From Rhodobacteraceae bacterium Araon29 (GTDB lineage Bacteria; Pseudomonadota; Alphaproteobacteria; Rhodobacterales; Rhodobacteraceae): a DNA stretch of 64,000 nucleotides. The number at the start of each line of letters is the position of its first letter. The first letter of the stretch is position 1. The stretch is from contig CP046865.1 of NCBI GenBank assembly GCA_039640505.1, positions 1,975,501-2,039,500 on the forward strand. The letters are read 5' to 3'. Below, one piece after another: positions 42,860 through 54,491 of this stretch. The position numbers and the translations under genes are program-made. The notes beneath the pieces were generated by a model that was not told where the DNA came from, made no database searches, and saw nothing but the letters and a program-made list of their open reading frames with translations.

Positions 42860-44680
42860 ATGGACCTGCGCAATATTGCGATCATCGCCCATGTTGATCA
42901 TGGCAAAACCACATTGGTCGATGAATTGCTAAAGCAATCGGGCGCCTTTCGGGCCAATCAAGCTGTAGCCGAGCGGGCAATGGACAGTAATGATATTGAA
43001 CGTGAGCGCGGCATAACAATTTTGGCCAAAGCCACTTCGGTAGAATGGAAAGGCACACGGATTAATATCGTTGACACGCCGGGCCATGCCGATTTTGGCG
43101 GCGAGGTAGAGCGCATTTTAAGTATGGTTGATGGTGTTGTTTTGCTTGTGGATGCAGCCGAAGGTCCTATGCCGCAAACCAAGTTTGTAACGGCAAAGGC
43201 GTTGGCGCTTGGATTGAGACCTATCGTGGTGTTGAATAAGGTTGATAAGCCAGACGCCGAACCGGACCGGGCGCTTGATGAGTGTTTTGATTTGTTTGCT
43301 GCGCTGGATGCCAATGAAGATCAACTTGATTTTCCACATCTTTATGCCTCGGGGCGCTCGGGCTGGGCAGATCATTCGCTTGACGGTCCGCGCAAGGATT
43401 TGGCCGCGCTGTTTGATTTAGTGCTTAATCATGTGCCAGCGCCGCGGCAGGTTGCGCGTCAGGACGAAGATTTTCGAATGTTGGCCACCACTCTAAGCAC
43501 AGATCCTTTTGTGGGGCGTATTTTGACCGGGCGGGTTGAAAGCGGACGGCTGAAAGTTGGCGCAACCCTGCAGGCGCTAAGCCGTATAGGACAGAAAATC
43601 GAACAGTTCCGGGTCACCAAAATCCAAGCGTTTCGCGGACTGTCGCAGAGCGATATTGAAGAAGCCGTCGCCGGCGATATCGTCACGCTTGCAGGTCTAT
43701 CGAAGGCAACAGTTTCAGACACGCTCTGCGCGTTGGCCGTTGATACACCGCTTCCGGCACAACCCATTGACCCACCAACAATTTCAGTGACCTTTGGCAT
43801 CAATGACAGCCCGCTTGCGGGGCGTGATGGGAAAAAAGTGCAAAGCCGGGTCATCCGTGAGCGTTTGCTCAAAGAGGCCGAAAGCAACGTCGCGATCAAG
43901 GTAAGTGACACCCCCGGCGGTGAAGCCTTTGATGTGGCTGGACGCGGCGAGTTGCAAATGGGGGTTTTGGTCGAAAATATGCGGCGTGAGGGTTTTGAGC
44001 TTTCCATTTCCCGGCCTCAGGTACTGATGCGCGAAGGCGAAAACGGTGAACGGCTAGAGCCAATTGAAGAAGTTACCGTGGATGTTGACGACGACTATTC
44101 CGGCACTGTTATCGAAAAACTGACCGGCAGCCGGAAGGGCGAGCTTGCCGAAATGAAACAGGCAGGGTCTGGCAAAACCCGGATCATCGCACATGTGCCA
44201 TCGCGCGGTCTTATCGGCTATCATGGCGAGTTTTTGACCGACACCCGGGGTACTGGCGTGCTAAACCGGGTATTTCATGACTGGGCGCCCTACAAGGGTG
44301 AAATTTCTGGTCGCCGTGCCGGGGTGCTTATTTCCATGGAAGATGGAGTATCGGTTGCCTATGCGCTTTGGAACCTTGAAGATCGCGGCAAGATGTTTAT
44401 CAGCGCGCAAGAAAAAATATATCAAGGCATGATTATTGGCGAGCACAGCCGCGAAAATGATCTTGAGGTTAATCCGCTCAAAGGGAAAAAGCTAACCAAT
44501 GTGCGGGCCTCCGGAACGGATGAGGCTGTGCGGTTGACCACTCCGATCACCCTATCTTTGGAAGAGGCCATCGCCTATATCAACGATGATGAATTGGTCG
44601 AGGTTACGCCGGGGTCTATACGCCTTCGAAAGCGCTATCTAGACACGCACGAGCGCAAGCGGATGGCCAGGGCCAGTTAG
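42860..44680 (+). CDS. typA: Translational GTPase TypA/BipA
   Basis: 606-residue ribosome-associated GTPase of the EF-G group, involved in 50S assembly and stress growth. G1 is AHVDHGKT (about 9-16), switch [16 protein letters not shown] near 73, G4 NKVDKPDA near 127. A domain-II barrel and EF-G-like C-terminal domains follow, then the BipA-specific C-terminus ([31 protein letters not shown]). The frame is open from 42806; the ATG at 42860 has AAGG 9 bases upstream and gives the standard [16 protein letters not shown], so it is chosen. Confidence 0.96.
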   Translation: MDLRNIAIIAHVDHGKTTLVDELLKQSGAFRANQAVAERAMDSNDIERERGITILAKATSVEWKGTRINIVDTPGHADFGGEVERILSMVDGVVLLVDAAEGPMPQTKFVTAKALALGLRPIVVLNKVDKPDAEPDRALDECFDLFAALDANEDQLDFPHLYASGRSGWADHSLDGPRKDLAALFDLVLNHVPAPRQVARQDEDFRMLATTLSTDPFVGRILTGRVESGRLKVGATLQALSRIGQKIEQFRVTKIQAFRGLSQSDIEEAVAGDIVTLAGLSKATVSDTLCALAVDTPLPAQPIDPPTISVTFGINDSPLAGRDGKKVQSRVIRERLLKEAESNVAIKVSDTPGGEAFDVAGRGELQMGVLVENMRREGFELSISRPQVLMREGENGERLEPIEEVTVDVDDDYSGTVIEKLTGSRKGELAEMKQAGSGKTRIIAHVPSRGLIGYHGEFLTDTRGTGVLNRVFHDWAPYKGEISGRRAGVLISMEDGVSVAYALWNLEDRGKMFISAQEKIYQGMIIGEHSRENDLEVNPLKGKKLTNVRASGTDEAVRLTTPITLSLEEAIAYINDDELVEVTPGSIRLRKRYLDTHERKRMARAS

Positions 44681-44748
44681 ACTTTTAGGGATCGCACCTG
44701 AAGAGCAATTAGAGTTGAGTGCGCCGCCAGAACACGGCGCAGCGATAA

Positions 44749-45036
44749 TTATTCAGTGGTTTCAACCACCATCAATTCACGCTCCGCAGCGCCGCGTGCA
44801 TGGTCAAGAGCGGCTTGATATTCTTTTGAGTGATAGCAGGCCTCGGCCGCCTCAAGGCTTGGAAAACGCGCGACAACATTGCGGGCACGGTCAGTGCCTT
44901 CAAGCTGCACATAACGTCCGCCACGGGCAATAAAATGGCCGCCATGGGCCGCAATCGCCGGACCGGCAAGTTTGGCGTATTTCGTATAGCTTGCTTCATC
45001 TGTTACTGTCACATGGGCAATCCAAAGTGCTGGCAT
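44749..45036 (-). CDS. DUF1330 protein
   Basis: 95-residue small protein of the DUF1330 family, a dimeric ferredoxin-like fold (ALWIAHVTVTDEASYTKYAKLA, HGGHFIARGG, VVARFPSLEAAEACYHS). Function unknown. The start ATG shares its A with the alaS stop (TAATG), so it is translated after alaS from the same message. Confidence 0.85.
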   Translation of the reverse strand: MPALWIAHVTVTDEASYTKYAKLAGPAIAAHGGHFIARGGRYVQLEGTDRARNVVARFPSLEAAEACYHSKEYQAALDHARGAAERELMVVETTE

Positions 45037-47705
45037 TAGCGTGCTCCTTCTAATATTTGCTGCGCCGCTGCTATTGCGGCCTCGGCGCCGTTTATATCAT
45101 TTCCACCGCCCCGCGCCAAATCGGGCCGTCCACCGCCGCCTGCGCCGCCTAAAAGCGGCACCGCTGCCCGAACCAGATCCACCGCCGAAAGGCTTGCTGT
45201 TAAATCTTCGGTCACACCTGCACAGACTGCCACTTTGCCATCAGCATCTGCAATAAGGAGCACAGCGCCAGATTTAAGGCGGGTTTTGTGTTCATCAATC
45301 AAAGCCGGTAACTCTTTGCCCGAGACACCCGACAGTATTTGGGCCACAAAACTTATGCCGCCAATATCTTTCGCCTCTGCGCCGCCACCGTTTGACGCAC
45401 CGCCCGAAAGCGCCAGTTCGCGGCGCAACTGAGCAACTTCATTGCTTAGGGATTTACGCTCGTCAAGCAGAGCTTTGACTCGTTCAGGAACATCGGAAAG
45501 TGGTGATTTTAACTCTGCTGCAGCCTCGCTAAGTGCCGCAGTTTGGGCCATCAGATGGCCATGTGCGGCCTGCCCTGTGAGCGCTTCGATCCGGCGCACA
45601 CCTCCGCTGCTTGCGCTTTCGCCGGTGGTGACAAACATACCAATGTCGCCCGTCTGTTTGACATGGGTACCGCCACACAGCTCAAGTGAATAGGTTGCCC
45701 CATCGTTGCCTTTACCAGAGCCTTCAAGATGCCCCATAGAGACAACCCGCACTTCATCTCCGTATTTTTCACCAAAAAGCGCTTGCGCACCTAGACCGCG
45801 TGCATCTTCAGGGGTCATAATCCGTGTTTCCACCGATGTATTTTGACGGATAAAAGCGTTCACCTCAGATTCAACAACGCGCAAGTCTTCTGCGCTAAGA
45901 GCTTTGGCATGGCTAAAGTCAAACCGCAAACGATCATCGGCATTGAGCGATCCGCGCTGCGCCACATGATCACCAAGGCGGCGGCGAAGTGCTTCGTGTA
46001 GCAAATGCGTGGCCGAATGATTGGCTCGGATTGCGCTGCGCCGTGCATGATCGACCGCAAGCTCAGCGCCAAGACCTACTTTTAAGTCGCCCTCTAAAAC
46101 TTCTCCAATATGAATGAACACATCGGCAACCTTCTTAGTATCGGTGATCTGGACCACCACGCCATCCGCTTTTAAAAGCCCGCTATCACCAACTTGCCCA
46201 CCGCTTTCGGCATAGAACGGTGTTTGATTAAGCACAATTTGCACCGACTCTCCTGCTGCCACGCTGTCAACTTCTAAGCCGTCCTTAATCAAAGCCACAA
46301 CTTGGCCCTCAGCTTTTTCGGTCTTATACCCAAGAAAGTCGGTCACACCGTGGCGATCTGCTATATCGAACCAAATGGTGGCATCCGCTGCCTGACCCGA
46401 TCCGGACCACGCCGCGCGCGCCTTTGCTTTTTGTTCGGACATAGCCTCATTGAACCCATCCGTGTCGACCTGCAGACCTTTTTCGCGCAGGGCATCTTGG
46501 GTTAGATCAAGCGGGAAGCCATAGGTATCATAGAGTTTAAATGCCGTCCCACCCGGCAAAGTTCCGTCTTGATCCAAATCAACTATTTCGTCTTCCAAAA
46601 GCCTTAAACCGCGATCGAGCGTGGTTTTAAAGCGGGTTTCTTCGAGCAACAGAGTTTCTTCAATAAGCGCCTGCCCTTGCTGCAGTTCTGGATAGGCCTG
46701 CCCCATTTGCTTGACCAAAGCGGGCACAAGGCGGTGCATCACCGGATCTTTGGCGCCTAGTATATGCGCATGGCGCATCGCACGGCGCATGATGCGGCGC
46801 AAAACATAGCCCCGACCTTCATTTGAAGGCATGACGCCATCTGCGATTAAAAACGACGTCGAGCGTAGATGATCTGCAATCACGCGGTGCGAGACATTCA
46901 TATCCCCGTAAGGATCAACCGAGGTTGCCTCGGCCGACGCCTCGATAAGGTCCTTCATCAGATCGGTGTCATAATTATCATGGCTGCCTTGTAGGAGTGC
47001 TGCGATGCGCTCAAGTCCCATACCGGTGTCAATTGACTGCATTTCAAGCGGTACTTTAGACCCATCTGCAAATTCTTCGTTTTGCATAAAGACAAGGTTC
47101 CAAATTTCGATGAACCGATCGCCATCCTCTTCTGGGGATCCCGGAGGTCCACCCCAGATATGATCGCCGTGATCATAAAAAATTTCGGTACAAGGCCCAC
47201 AAGGGCCAGTTGGCCCCATGCGCCAGAAATTATCGTCTGTCGCAATTCGGATGATCCGGTCATCGGAAAGACCAGCCGCTTTTTTCCAAATTTCGGCGGC
47301 TTCGTCATCATCATGGTAAATGGTGACGCATAACCGGTCCTTGTCGATGCCAAACTCTTTGGTGATCAATTCCCAAGCAAAAGGAATTGCATCAGATTTG
47401 AAATAATCACCAAAGCTAAAGTTTCCGAGCATCTCAAAAAACGTGTGGTGGCGCGCGGTGTATCCCACATTATCCAGATCATTGTGCTTTCCGCCCGCGC
47501 GCACACATTTTTGCGCCGATGTCGCCCGCTTGTAATCGCGTGTTTCCACTCCGGTGAAGAGGTTTTTGAACTGAACCATCCCCGAGTTTACGAACATCAA
47601 GGTGGGATCGTTACGCGGCACCAGAGGGCTCGATGCAACGATCTCATGCCCCTGCTTTGAGAAATAATTCAAAAAGGTCGAACGGATATCGTTTAAACTG
47701 GGCAT
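45036..47705 (-). CDS. alaS: Alanyl-tRNA synthetase
   Basis: 889-residue class II synthetase with editing. The aminoacylation domain includes [20 protein letters not shown] near 73 and [17 protein letters not shown]. The editing domain has [16 protein letters not shown] near 567 and the zinc-binding CGGTHV near 675. The C-terminal oligomerisation domain ends in a glycine-rich stretch ([18 protein letters not shown]) and a short helix. A TTG at 47720 is in frame, but the ATG at 47705 gives the usual [11 protein letters not shown]. Its stop overlaps the DUF1330 start by one base. Confidence 0.97.
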   Translation of the reverse strand: MPSLNDIRSTFLNYFSKQGHEIVASSPLVPRNDPTLMFVNSGMVQFKNLFTGVETRDYKRATSAQKCVRAGGKHNDLDNVGYTARHHTFFEMLGNFSFGDYFKSDAIPFAWELITKEFGIDKDRLCVTIYHDDDEAAEIWKKAAGLSDDRIIRIATDDNFWRMGPTGPCGPCTEIFYDHGDHIWGGPPGSPEEDGDRFIEIWNLVFMQNEEFADGSKVPLEMQSIDTGMGLERIAALLQGSHDNYDTDLMKDLIEASAEATSVDPYGDMNVSHRVIADHLRSTSFLIADGVMPSNEGRGYVLRRIMRRAMRHAHILGAKDPVMHRLVPALVKQMGQAYPELQQGQALIEETLLLEETRFKTTLDRGLRLLEDEIVDLDQDGTLPGGTAFKLYDTYGFPLDLTQDALREKGLQVDTDGFNEAMSEQKAKARAAWSGSGQAADATIWFDIADRHGVTDFLGYKTEKAEGQVVALIKDGLEVDSVAAGESVQIVLNQTPFYAESGGQVGDSGLLKADGVVVQITDTKKVADVFIHIGEVLEGDLKVGLGAELAVDHARRSAIRANHSATHLLHEALRRRLGDHVAQRGSLNADDRLRFDFSHAKALSAEDLRVVESEVNAFIRQNTSVETRIMTPEDARGLGAQALFGEKYGDEVRVVSMGHLEGSGKGNDGATYSLELCGGTHVKQTGDIGMFVTTGESASSGGVRRIEALTGQAAHGHLMAQTAALSEAAAELKSPLSDVPERVKALLDERKSLSNEVAQLRRELALSGGASNGGGAEAKDIGGISFVAQILSGVSGKELPALIDEHKTRLKSGAVLLIADADGKVAVCAGVTEDLTASLSAVDLVRAAVPLLGGAGGGGRPDLARGGGNDINGAEAAIAAAQQILEGAR

Positions 47706-47800
47706 TTGGCTGGCTTTCAAACAAGTATTTTTCGTGTAGACGAGGTATAACCTAGGCCCTTAATTGTCCACAGTTAACCGTCGATTGCCGCCTTGTGCCA

Positions 47801-47833
47801 AGAAAAAGCCGCTGCAAATATAACAGCGGCTTT
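47801..47833 (-). terminator. Rho-independent terminator of recA
   Basis: AAAGCCGCTG (47805-47814) pairs with CAGCGGCTTT (47824-47833) around a 9-base AT-rich loop. On the minus strand the stem is followed by a TTTTTCTT run. It lies 28 bp past the recA stop and closes that transcription unit before alaS. Confidence 0.92.
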
Positions 47834-47860
47834 CCATTTAGCTTAATTAATAGGCCCGTT

Positions 47861-48937
47861 TTAGGCTTCGATCACATCATCGCCCTTTGTGCCCGCTTCT
47901 GATTTTGGAATTTCAAAATCAAGCCCGTGGGCTGCCCGGATTTTATCTTCAATCTCATAGGCAATATCTGAATTGTCTTTCAGGTATATTTTGGCGTTTT
48001 CACGCCCCTGCCCGATACGCTCATCGCCATAGCTGTACCAGGCACCGGATTTTTCCACCACGCCGGCTTTGACACCAAGATCGAGCAGTTCCCCCATTTT
48101 TGAAATGCCTTCACCATACATGATATCAAATTCCACCTGTTTAAACGGTGGCGCAACTTTATTTTTAACCACTTTGACCCGCGTTGCATTGCCAACCACT
48201 TCGTCGCGGTCTTTGATCGCACCAATGCGGCGGATATCAAGACGGACCGAGGCATAAAATTTCAATGCATTGCCGCCCGAAGTTGTTTCAGGGCTGCCAA
48301 ACATGACACCAATTTTCATCCGGATCTGGTTGATGAAAATAACCATGCACTTGCTGCGGCTGATCGATCCAGTCAGTTTGCGCATTGCTTGGCTCATTAG
48401 ACGAGCCTGAGTGCCAACACTGCTATCGCCCATATCGCCTTCCAGTTCAGATTTTGGCGTGAGCGCCGCAACCGAATCGACAACCACCATGCTTACGGCG
48501 CCCGAGCGCACAAGCGTGTCGGTAATTTCCAAAGCTTGCTCGCCTGTGTCCGGTTGACTGATCAATAGCTCATCAAGGTCCACACCTAGCTTTCTTGCAT
48601 AAAGCGGATCAAGCGCATGCTCGGCATCAACAAAAGCACAAACGCCACCCTTTTTTTGCTCTTCCGCCACACAGTGCAAAGTCAAAGTTGTTTTACCGGA
48701 ACTTTCTGGCCCGTATACCTCGATAATACGCCCTTTGGGCAGACCACCAATGCCCAAAGCGATATCCAATCCCAAAGACCCAGTAGACGTGGATTCGATT
48801 TCCTGTATCGGGTTTTCCCCGCCCAGCTTCATGATCGAGCCTTTGCCAAACTGCCGCTCAATCTGTGCCAGTGCGCTATCCAGCGCTTTTTGTTTTTCCG
48901 TACCGCTCTTATTTGTCATTGAAAGAATATCTGCCAT
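47861..48937 (-). CDS. recA: DNA recombination protein RecA
   Basis: 358-residue ATP-dependent strand-exchange protein and coprotease for LexA. Walker A is GPESSGKTT (76-84). Conserved [12 protein letters not shown], the [14 protein letters not shown] loop and [13 protein letters not shown]-type L1 loop are present. The C-terminus is acidic ([12 protein letters not shown]). A -35/-10 promoter and a LexA-type box lie directly upstream, and a strong terminator follows; it is a single-gene unit. Confidence 0.98.
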   Translation of the reverse strand: MADILSMTNKSGTEKQKALDSALAQIERQFGKGSIMKLGGENPIQEIESTSTGSLGLDIALGIGGLPKGRIIEVYGPESSGKTTLTLHCVAEEQKKGGVCAFVDAEHALDPLYARKLGVDLDELLISQPDTGEQALEITDTLVRSGAVSMVVVDSVAALTPKSELEGDMGDSSVGTQARLMSQAMRKLTGSISRSKCMVIFINQIRMKIGVMFGSPETTSGGNALKFYASVRLDIRRIGAIKDRDEVVGNATRVKVVKNKVAPPFKQVEFDIMYGEGISKMGELLDLGVKAGVVEKSGAWYSYGDERIGQGRENAKIYLKDNSDIAYEIEDKIRAAHGLDFEIPKSEAGTKGDDVIEA

Positions 48938-48990
48938 TTTGTTTTGCCTTTCTTATTTCACAGCCACACCCATAGGGCAATCGCTGCATT

Positions 48991-49005
48991 GTTCCGCTCT
49001 TGTTC
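48991..49005. promoter_or_regulatory. SOS (LexA) box of recA
   Basis: GTTC (48991-48994), seven bases, GTTC (49002-49005). This direct repeat GTTC-N7-GTTC is the known LexA operator of alphaproteobacteria. It lies 54 bp before the recA ATG and immediately downstream of the -10 element, where it would cover the transcription start. A GAAC-N7-GAAA near-match lies upstream at 49026-49040. Confidence 0.9.
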
Positions 49006-49007
49006 TC

Positions 49008-49036
49008 ATTATGGGGTCAAACCAAGAACATTTCAA
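49008..49036 (-). promoter_or_regulatory. Sigma-70-type promoter of recA
   Basis: On the minus strand TTGAAA (49031-49036) is a -35 element and CATAAT (49008-49013) a -10 element, five of six matches, with a 17-base spacer. The LexA box starts 3 bases after the -10. The position fits a repressible recA promoter. Confidence 0.75.
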
Positions 49037-49118
49037 GAAAATTTTAATAAAATGACTTTCAACTGAAAATGTTAAGGAGTAATGTAAAGCTCTCAATTTT
49101 AATTTTTGGCATCTCATT

Positions 49119-49724
49119 ATGTTAGTATTTACTGAAAAAAACCTTGTTTTTCTATCTATGCCCAAAACGGCTTCCACTGCTTTCATCGCCGCTTTGACGC
49201 CCTATGCGTCAATGATTATTAAATCCCCACCTGGGCTTAAACATATGGGCCTAAGGCGGTTTAATAACCGTATTCGACCCTTGATTGAAAAAAATCAAAG
49301 CGCCCCTTTCGAGACACTGGCAGTCATTCGCCATCCAATTGATTGGCTCGGAAGTTGGTATCGGTACCGCCAACGCGATGCGATTAAAAACAAATCAAAT
49401 TCCACACAAAATATCAGCTTTGATAGCTTTGTGCAGGAGTATATGGGCCAAACCCCACCAGATTTTGCCAAAGTTGGCGACCAGGCAAAATTTTTACACT
49501 CTTCAAAAGAATCAGCGCCAATCACATATTTGTTTCAATATGAGGACCAGTCAGGGCTAAAGCAGTTTTTAGAACAGCGATTAGAGATCAAATTTAATCT
49601 TCAGAAACGAAATGTATCACCGAAAAAAAACCTTATCCTTCACCCCGAAACCGAAGAAAAACTGCTCAGAAAATGCCAGCGTCAATTTGATATTTGGCAA
49701 AATGCCGGCCCCCATAGGCTTTAA
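49119..49724 (+). CDS. Sulfotransferase-family protein, short
   Basis: 201 residues with the two PAPS-binding elements of cytosolic-type sulfotransferases: MPKTAST (14-20) for the 5'-phosphosulfate loop and LAVIRHPIDWLGSWYRYR (67-84) for the 3'-phosphate. The acceptor is unknown. Shorter than typical (about 280 residues). Short versions like this are often labelled gamma-glutamyl kinase in roseobacter genomes, though the motifs here are those of sulfotransferases. Its stop overlaps the convergent cckA stop by 4 bp. Confidence 0.75.
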   Translation: MLVFTEKNLVFLSMPKTASTAFIAALTPYASMIIKSPPGLKHMGLRRFNNRIRPLIEKNQSAPFETLAVIRHPIDWLGSWYRYRQRDAIKNKSNSTQNISFDSFVQEYMGQTPPDFAKVGDQAKFLHSSKESAPITYLFQYEDQSGLKQFLEQRLEIKFNLQKRNVSPKKNLILHPETEEKLLRKCQRQFDIWQNAGPHRL

Positions 49725-51523
49725 TGCATTTGGTTACTCACCGTTGTGGTGAGTTGTTCAAGCGAAAATGGTTTTGGCAAAAAAACAGAATTTGGAATTC
49801 GCGCCTGATGGGTTTGAAAATTATCCTCGGCGTAGCCTGACACAAATACCACGCCAACATTTGGCCGATCCGCCAAGGCTTCTTTTACCCAACTGGGTCC
49901 ATCAAGACCGGGCATAACCACATCGGTGACAAAGACATCAATTTTTAGACTTTGATCGCTGAGCGTCTTTAACGCCTCTTCACCTGAGCAGGCCTCAATC
50001 ACTTTAAACCCTCTAAGCTGTAACGCTCGCGCTGCAAAGGTCCGTACAGTTGCTTCGTCTTCGACCAACAAAATGACATTGTCGCAAACTTTGCGGTTCG
50101 GCTTGAGTGGGCGAGGAATAGTGGTTGGTGTGGGGCGCAACTCGGCAACACTGGCCGGCAGTAATAAGGTGAATTGCGTACCCTTTGCCACTTCACTGTC
50201 AACAAAAATATACCCCCCACTTTGCTTCACAATTCCGTAAACAGTCGACAACCCTAGGCCCGTTCCTTCACCGGTTCGTTTGGTTGTATAGAAAGGCTCA
50301 AATATTTTCTGGAGCTTATCAGAAGAAATCCCGCAGCCCTCATCCGACACCGTTACGGATACATACTGTCCAGGTTCCACCACCACACGGTCGCGCAAAA
50401 AAGGCGCGGTAATATTTGATGCTGCAGTGGAAATAACAATCTTTCCACCCTGCGGCATCGAATCGCGTGCATTCACCACCAAATTCATCAATACCTGTTC
50501 CAATTGCCGTTTATCGGCCCGAACTCTATGCAGGGCTGGGTCATAATTGAGGCAAAGCTCAACCTTTTCGCCTACCAAGCGGTTTAGCAAATGGGTAAAA
50601 TCCGACAGCATGTCCCGAATATCCAAATGTTCTAAACGCAGGGTTTGTTTGCGTGAAAAAGCCAAAAGCTGTGCGACCAAGGCCGCAGCGCGATTGGCGT
50701 TTTGATTGATCTGCATCAGATCAGAGTAATTTTGATCATCTGGGCAATGACGCAATAATAACAAATCACAATGGCCCGAAATGGCGGTCAGAAGGTTATT
50801 AAAATCATGCGCAACGCCGCCCGCCAGTTGTCCGATGGCCTGCATTTTCTGGCTTTGGACAAATTGCGCCTCGAGGGTTTTGAGTTCAGTGGCATCACTT
50901 AGAACCGCAATCAAAGATGGATCACCCGGCTCTGAACTACGATTAAGAGCAACCTGCACATAAATATCCGAAGCATGCCGCGTCAGGCGCAAAAATTCGG
51001 GATGCTTCAACCCCCGCCCCAACAGTGCATCATCAAGCCAATCTGCGATCGATCGACCCAGACCTTCCATCAATTCCGACAAAAGTGGGCTTTCATCAGG
51101 CTCAATCCTTAAGAGGTCACAGGCTATTTGATTTGCGCAAACTATCCGCCCGCTGGCAGCCAGTTTGATCATCGGTACCGGCAATGCTTCAATATCAGCC
51201 CGCACCCCGGTTGAGGGCACCCCATCGCTCTCTGGCGTCAGCAATAAAATTTGAAACCGCCCGTGGCTTATTGGTTGGCGCATTACAAAATATCGCTCAA
51301 TACCGAATTTGGTCTTTATATAATTGATCCCACCCCACTGGATATCCGGATCAGAAAACAGTCCCAACAAAGAATTTAGCTTAGCGCCAATTAATTTTTT
51401 AGCTGCTGAGTTCATGCGCCAAATTTCATGCGATGCATTGACTGTTAAACTTGGCACATGATCGAAGAACCGCTTTTCCTTCATAATCTGCAACCCACGG
51501 GCGACCACTTCAACCACGACCAT
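49721..51523 (-). CDS. cckA: CckA-type hybrid histidine kinase without membrane segments
   Basis: 600-residue kinase: two PAS-like segments (about 25-100 and 110-215), HisKA with phospho-acceptor His239 (AGGVAHDFNNLLTAISG), HATPase with the N-box VLMNLVVNARDSMPQ, TTKRTGEGTGLGLS, then a receiver with VFVTDVVMPGLDG. The kinase core is very close to CckA of Rhodobacteraceae, which feeds ChpT and CtrA. CckA usually has N-terminal TM helices; none is visible here. The first ATG (51523) and an internal ATG (51484) both lack a good ribosome-binding site, so the start is uncertain. A CtrA-type box lies 130 bp upstream. Confidence 0.85.
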   Translation of the reverse strand: MVVVEVVARGLQIMKEKRFFDHVPSLTVNASHEIWRMNSAAKKLIGAKLNSLLGLFSDPDIQWGGINYIKTKFGIERYFVMRQPISHGRFQILLLTPESDGVPSTGVRADIEALPVPMIKLAASGRIVCANQIACDLLRIEPDESPLLSELMEGLGRSIADWLDDALLGRGLKHPEFLRLTRHASDIYVQVALNRSSEPGDPSLIAVLSDATELKTLEAQFVQSQKMQAIGQLAGGVAHDFNNLLTAISGHCDLLLLRHCPDDQNYSDLMQINQNANRAAALVAQLLAFSRKQTLRLEHLDIRDMLSDFTHLLNRLVGEKVELCLNYDPALHRVRADKRQLEQVLMNLVVNARDSMPQGGKIVISTAASNITAPFLRDRVVVEPGQYVSVTVSDEGCGISSDKLQKIFEPFYTTKRTGEGTGLGLSTVYGIVKQSGGYIFVDSEVAKGTQFTLLLPASVAELRPTPTTIPRPLKPNRKVCDNVILLVEDEATVRTFAARALQLRGFKVIEACSGEEALKTLSDQSLKIDVFVTDVVMPGLDGPSWVKEALADRPNVGVVFVSGYAEDNFQTHQARIPNSVFLPKPFSLEQLTTTVSNQMH

Positions 51524-51652
51524 TTACAAAAAGCTATTGAGGCAGTGAAGAGATTGAGAGGCAACCGATCATTTAGGACGAGCAAGTTTTTATTATTCTG
51601 CTGCATGTAATGTCCTTATTTGAATCGATGCGCCCATAACGCCAGCCAATGG

Positions 51653-51668
51653 TTAAGCTGATGTTAAC
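51653..51668. promoter_or_regulatory. CtrA-type binding site upstream of cckA
   Basis: TTAA (51653-51656), seven bases, TTAAC (51664-51668): the full CtrA consensus TTAA-N7-TTAA(C). It lies 130 bp before the cckA start, in the 178-bp gap to the upstream gene. It suggests that CtrA regulates the kinase that controls it. One exact match in AT-rich DNA can be chance. Confidence 0.55.
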
Positions 51669-51701
51669 GCCTATATACAACCTATAGTTGTTTTTTGCAA
51701 A

Positions 51702-52862
51702 TTATTGGTTTTGCAGGATGGCGAAATAAAATCCATCACCGTCAGCATCAGGTAGAAATTGCCTTGAGTGAGCAAGAGACCACTGGCCGTTCTTATTCAA
51801 AAATCGGCTAATTTGTTGCCCATTTTCACGTTCAAGAACCGAGCAGGTTGCATAGAACAACATGCCATCGGGGGCCACGAGATCAGCCGCCTTTGAAAGG
51901 ATATCGAACTGCGTGGTCAAAAGATCGTCCAACTGGTCTGTGTTTAGATTCCACTTGCCACTGGGATCCCGGCGCCACGCCCCACTGCCAGAGCAGGGCA
52001 CATCGCAAAAAACCAGACCGTATTTTGCGTTCTGAATCTGATCCACAGTCTTGAGCACAATATCTGCTTGGGCGCGTTTTGCGCGAACAGGAAGGTCCTT
52101 CATGCGCTGCGCCTGCGCGTCATGGGCATGAACTTTCTTACCCAGCCAGGCGGCGAGCGCCAAAGCCTTACCACCGCCGCCCGCGCAATAATCAAGAACC
52201 GGTCCCTTAATGTCTGATGTCAGGGCACAGACACTGGCTTGGCTAGAGGCATCCTGCAATTCTACCAGCCCCTGCTTGTAACTATCTGAAAGAGCGACTT
52301 TTCGCGCACCATCTATGACTTTAAGCGCCGTCGGAACAAAGGGATGGGCTTCGGTATTTATACCTTCATCGCAAAGCTTTTGACAGGCCACTTCCCGCGT
52401 TGTTCGGGCGATATTGACCCGAAGAAAAACCGGAGCTCGTTGGCGTAAATTATCGGCCACCTGCTCTGCGTGATCTGCTAAATCCTGACACCAAATCGGC
52501 CAGAGCCAATCTGGTATATCAAACTTTTCGGCCTCTGATTTGAAATCACTTTTCTCTTGCTCTTTGGCAGACAAAGTTTCGGGCGCAAACCGATCACCAG
52601 TAAATATGCTTTGGGGATCAATACCGTGCTGGTGCAGTGCAGCAATCATAATAGGACGGCCGCTCATGCCGCCGCCGCGAGCTGCGTAAGATCGTAAATG
52701 GCGCAGCGCATCATAGACATGATCGCGCACTGCTGCGCGGTCACTAGAGCCGGCGTATCGGCTACGCCGTGCCCATGCGGTCAAAGCCACCTCGCCCGAC
52801 CGCCCGGTTAAAAAGTCATCGATTACCTCAATGGCAGCCTGAACTCGGGCGGCAGGCATCAT
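51702..52862 (-). CDS. RsmB/NOP-family RNA (cytosine-C5) methyltransferase
   Basis: 386 residues. N-terminal NusB-like region (about 1-130), then a SAM-binding fold with DYCAGGGGKALALA near 225. Motif IV CDVPCSGSGAWRRDP (near 290) and motif VI FYATCSVLERENG (near 340) carry the two cysteines of the RsmB mechanism. It should methylate rRNA at cytosine C5 (E. coli RsmB acts on 16S C967). Only 3 bp separate it from guaB upstream, so guaB and this gene share a message. Confidence 0.9.
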   Translation of the reverse strand: MMPAARVQAAIEVIDDFLTGRSGEVALTAWARRSRYAGSSDRAAVRDHVYDALRHLRSYAARGGGMSGRPIMIAALHQHGIDPQSIFTGDRFAPETLSAKEQEKSDFKSEAEKFDIPDWLWPIWCQDLADHAEQVADNLRQRAPVFLRVNIARTTREVACQKLCDEGINTEAHPFVPTALKVIDGARKVALSDSYKQGLVELQDASSQASVCALTSDIKGPVLDYCAGGGGKALALAAWLGKKVHAHDAQAQRMKDLPVRAKRAQADIVLKTVDQIQNAKYGLVFCDVPCSGSGAWRRDPSGKWNLNTDQLDDLLTTQFDILSKAADLVAPDGMLFYATCSVLERENGQQISRFLNKNGQWSLAHSRQFLPDADGDGFYFAILQNQ

Positions 52863-52865
52863 GGC

Positions 52866-54356
<1,491 letters not shown>

Positions 54357-54491
54357 TCACGATTATGGCAAAAAGAAAAGAGGCAATAGAGCCCTAAATG
54401 AGGTTTTATAATTTGCGCCAAGTCGGCGCTTGCACTTAAAAGGCGCAAACCCCATGGTGACGCAAGCGCTTTCAAGGCGAGGGAACACAAT

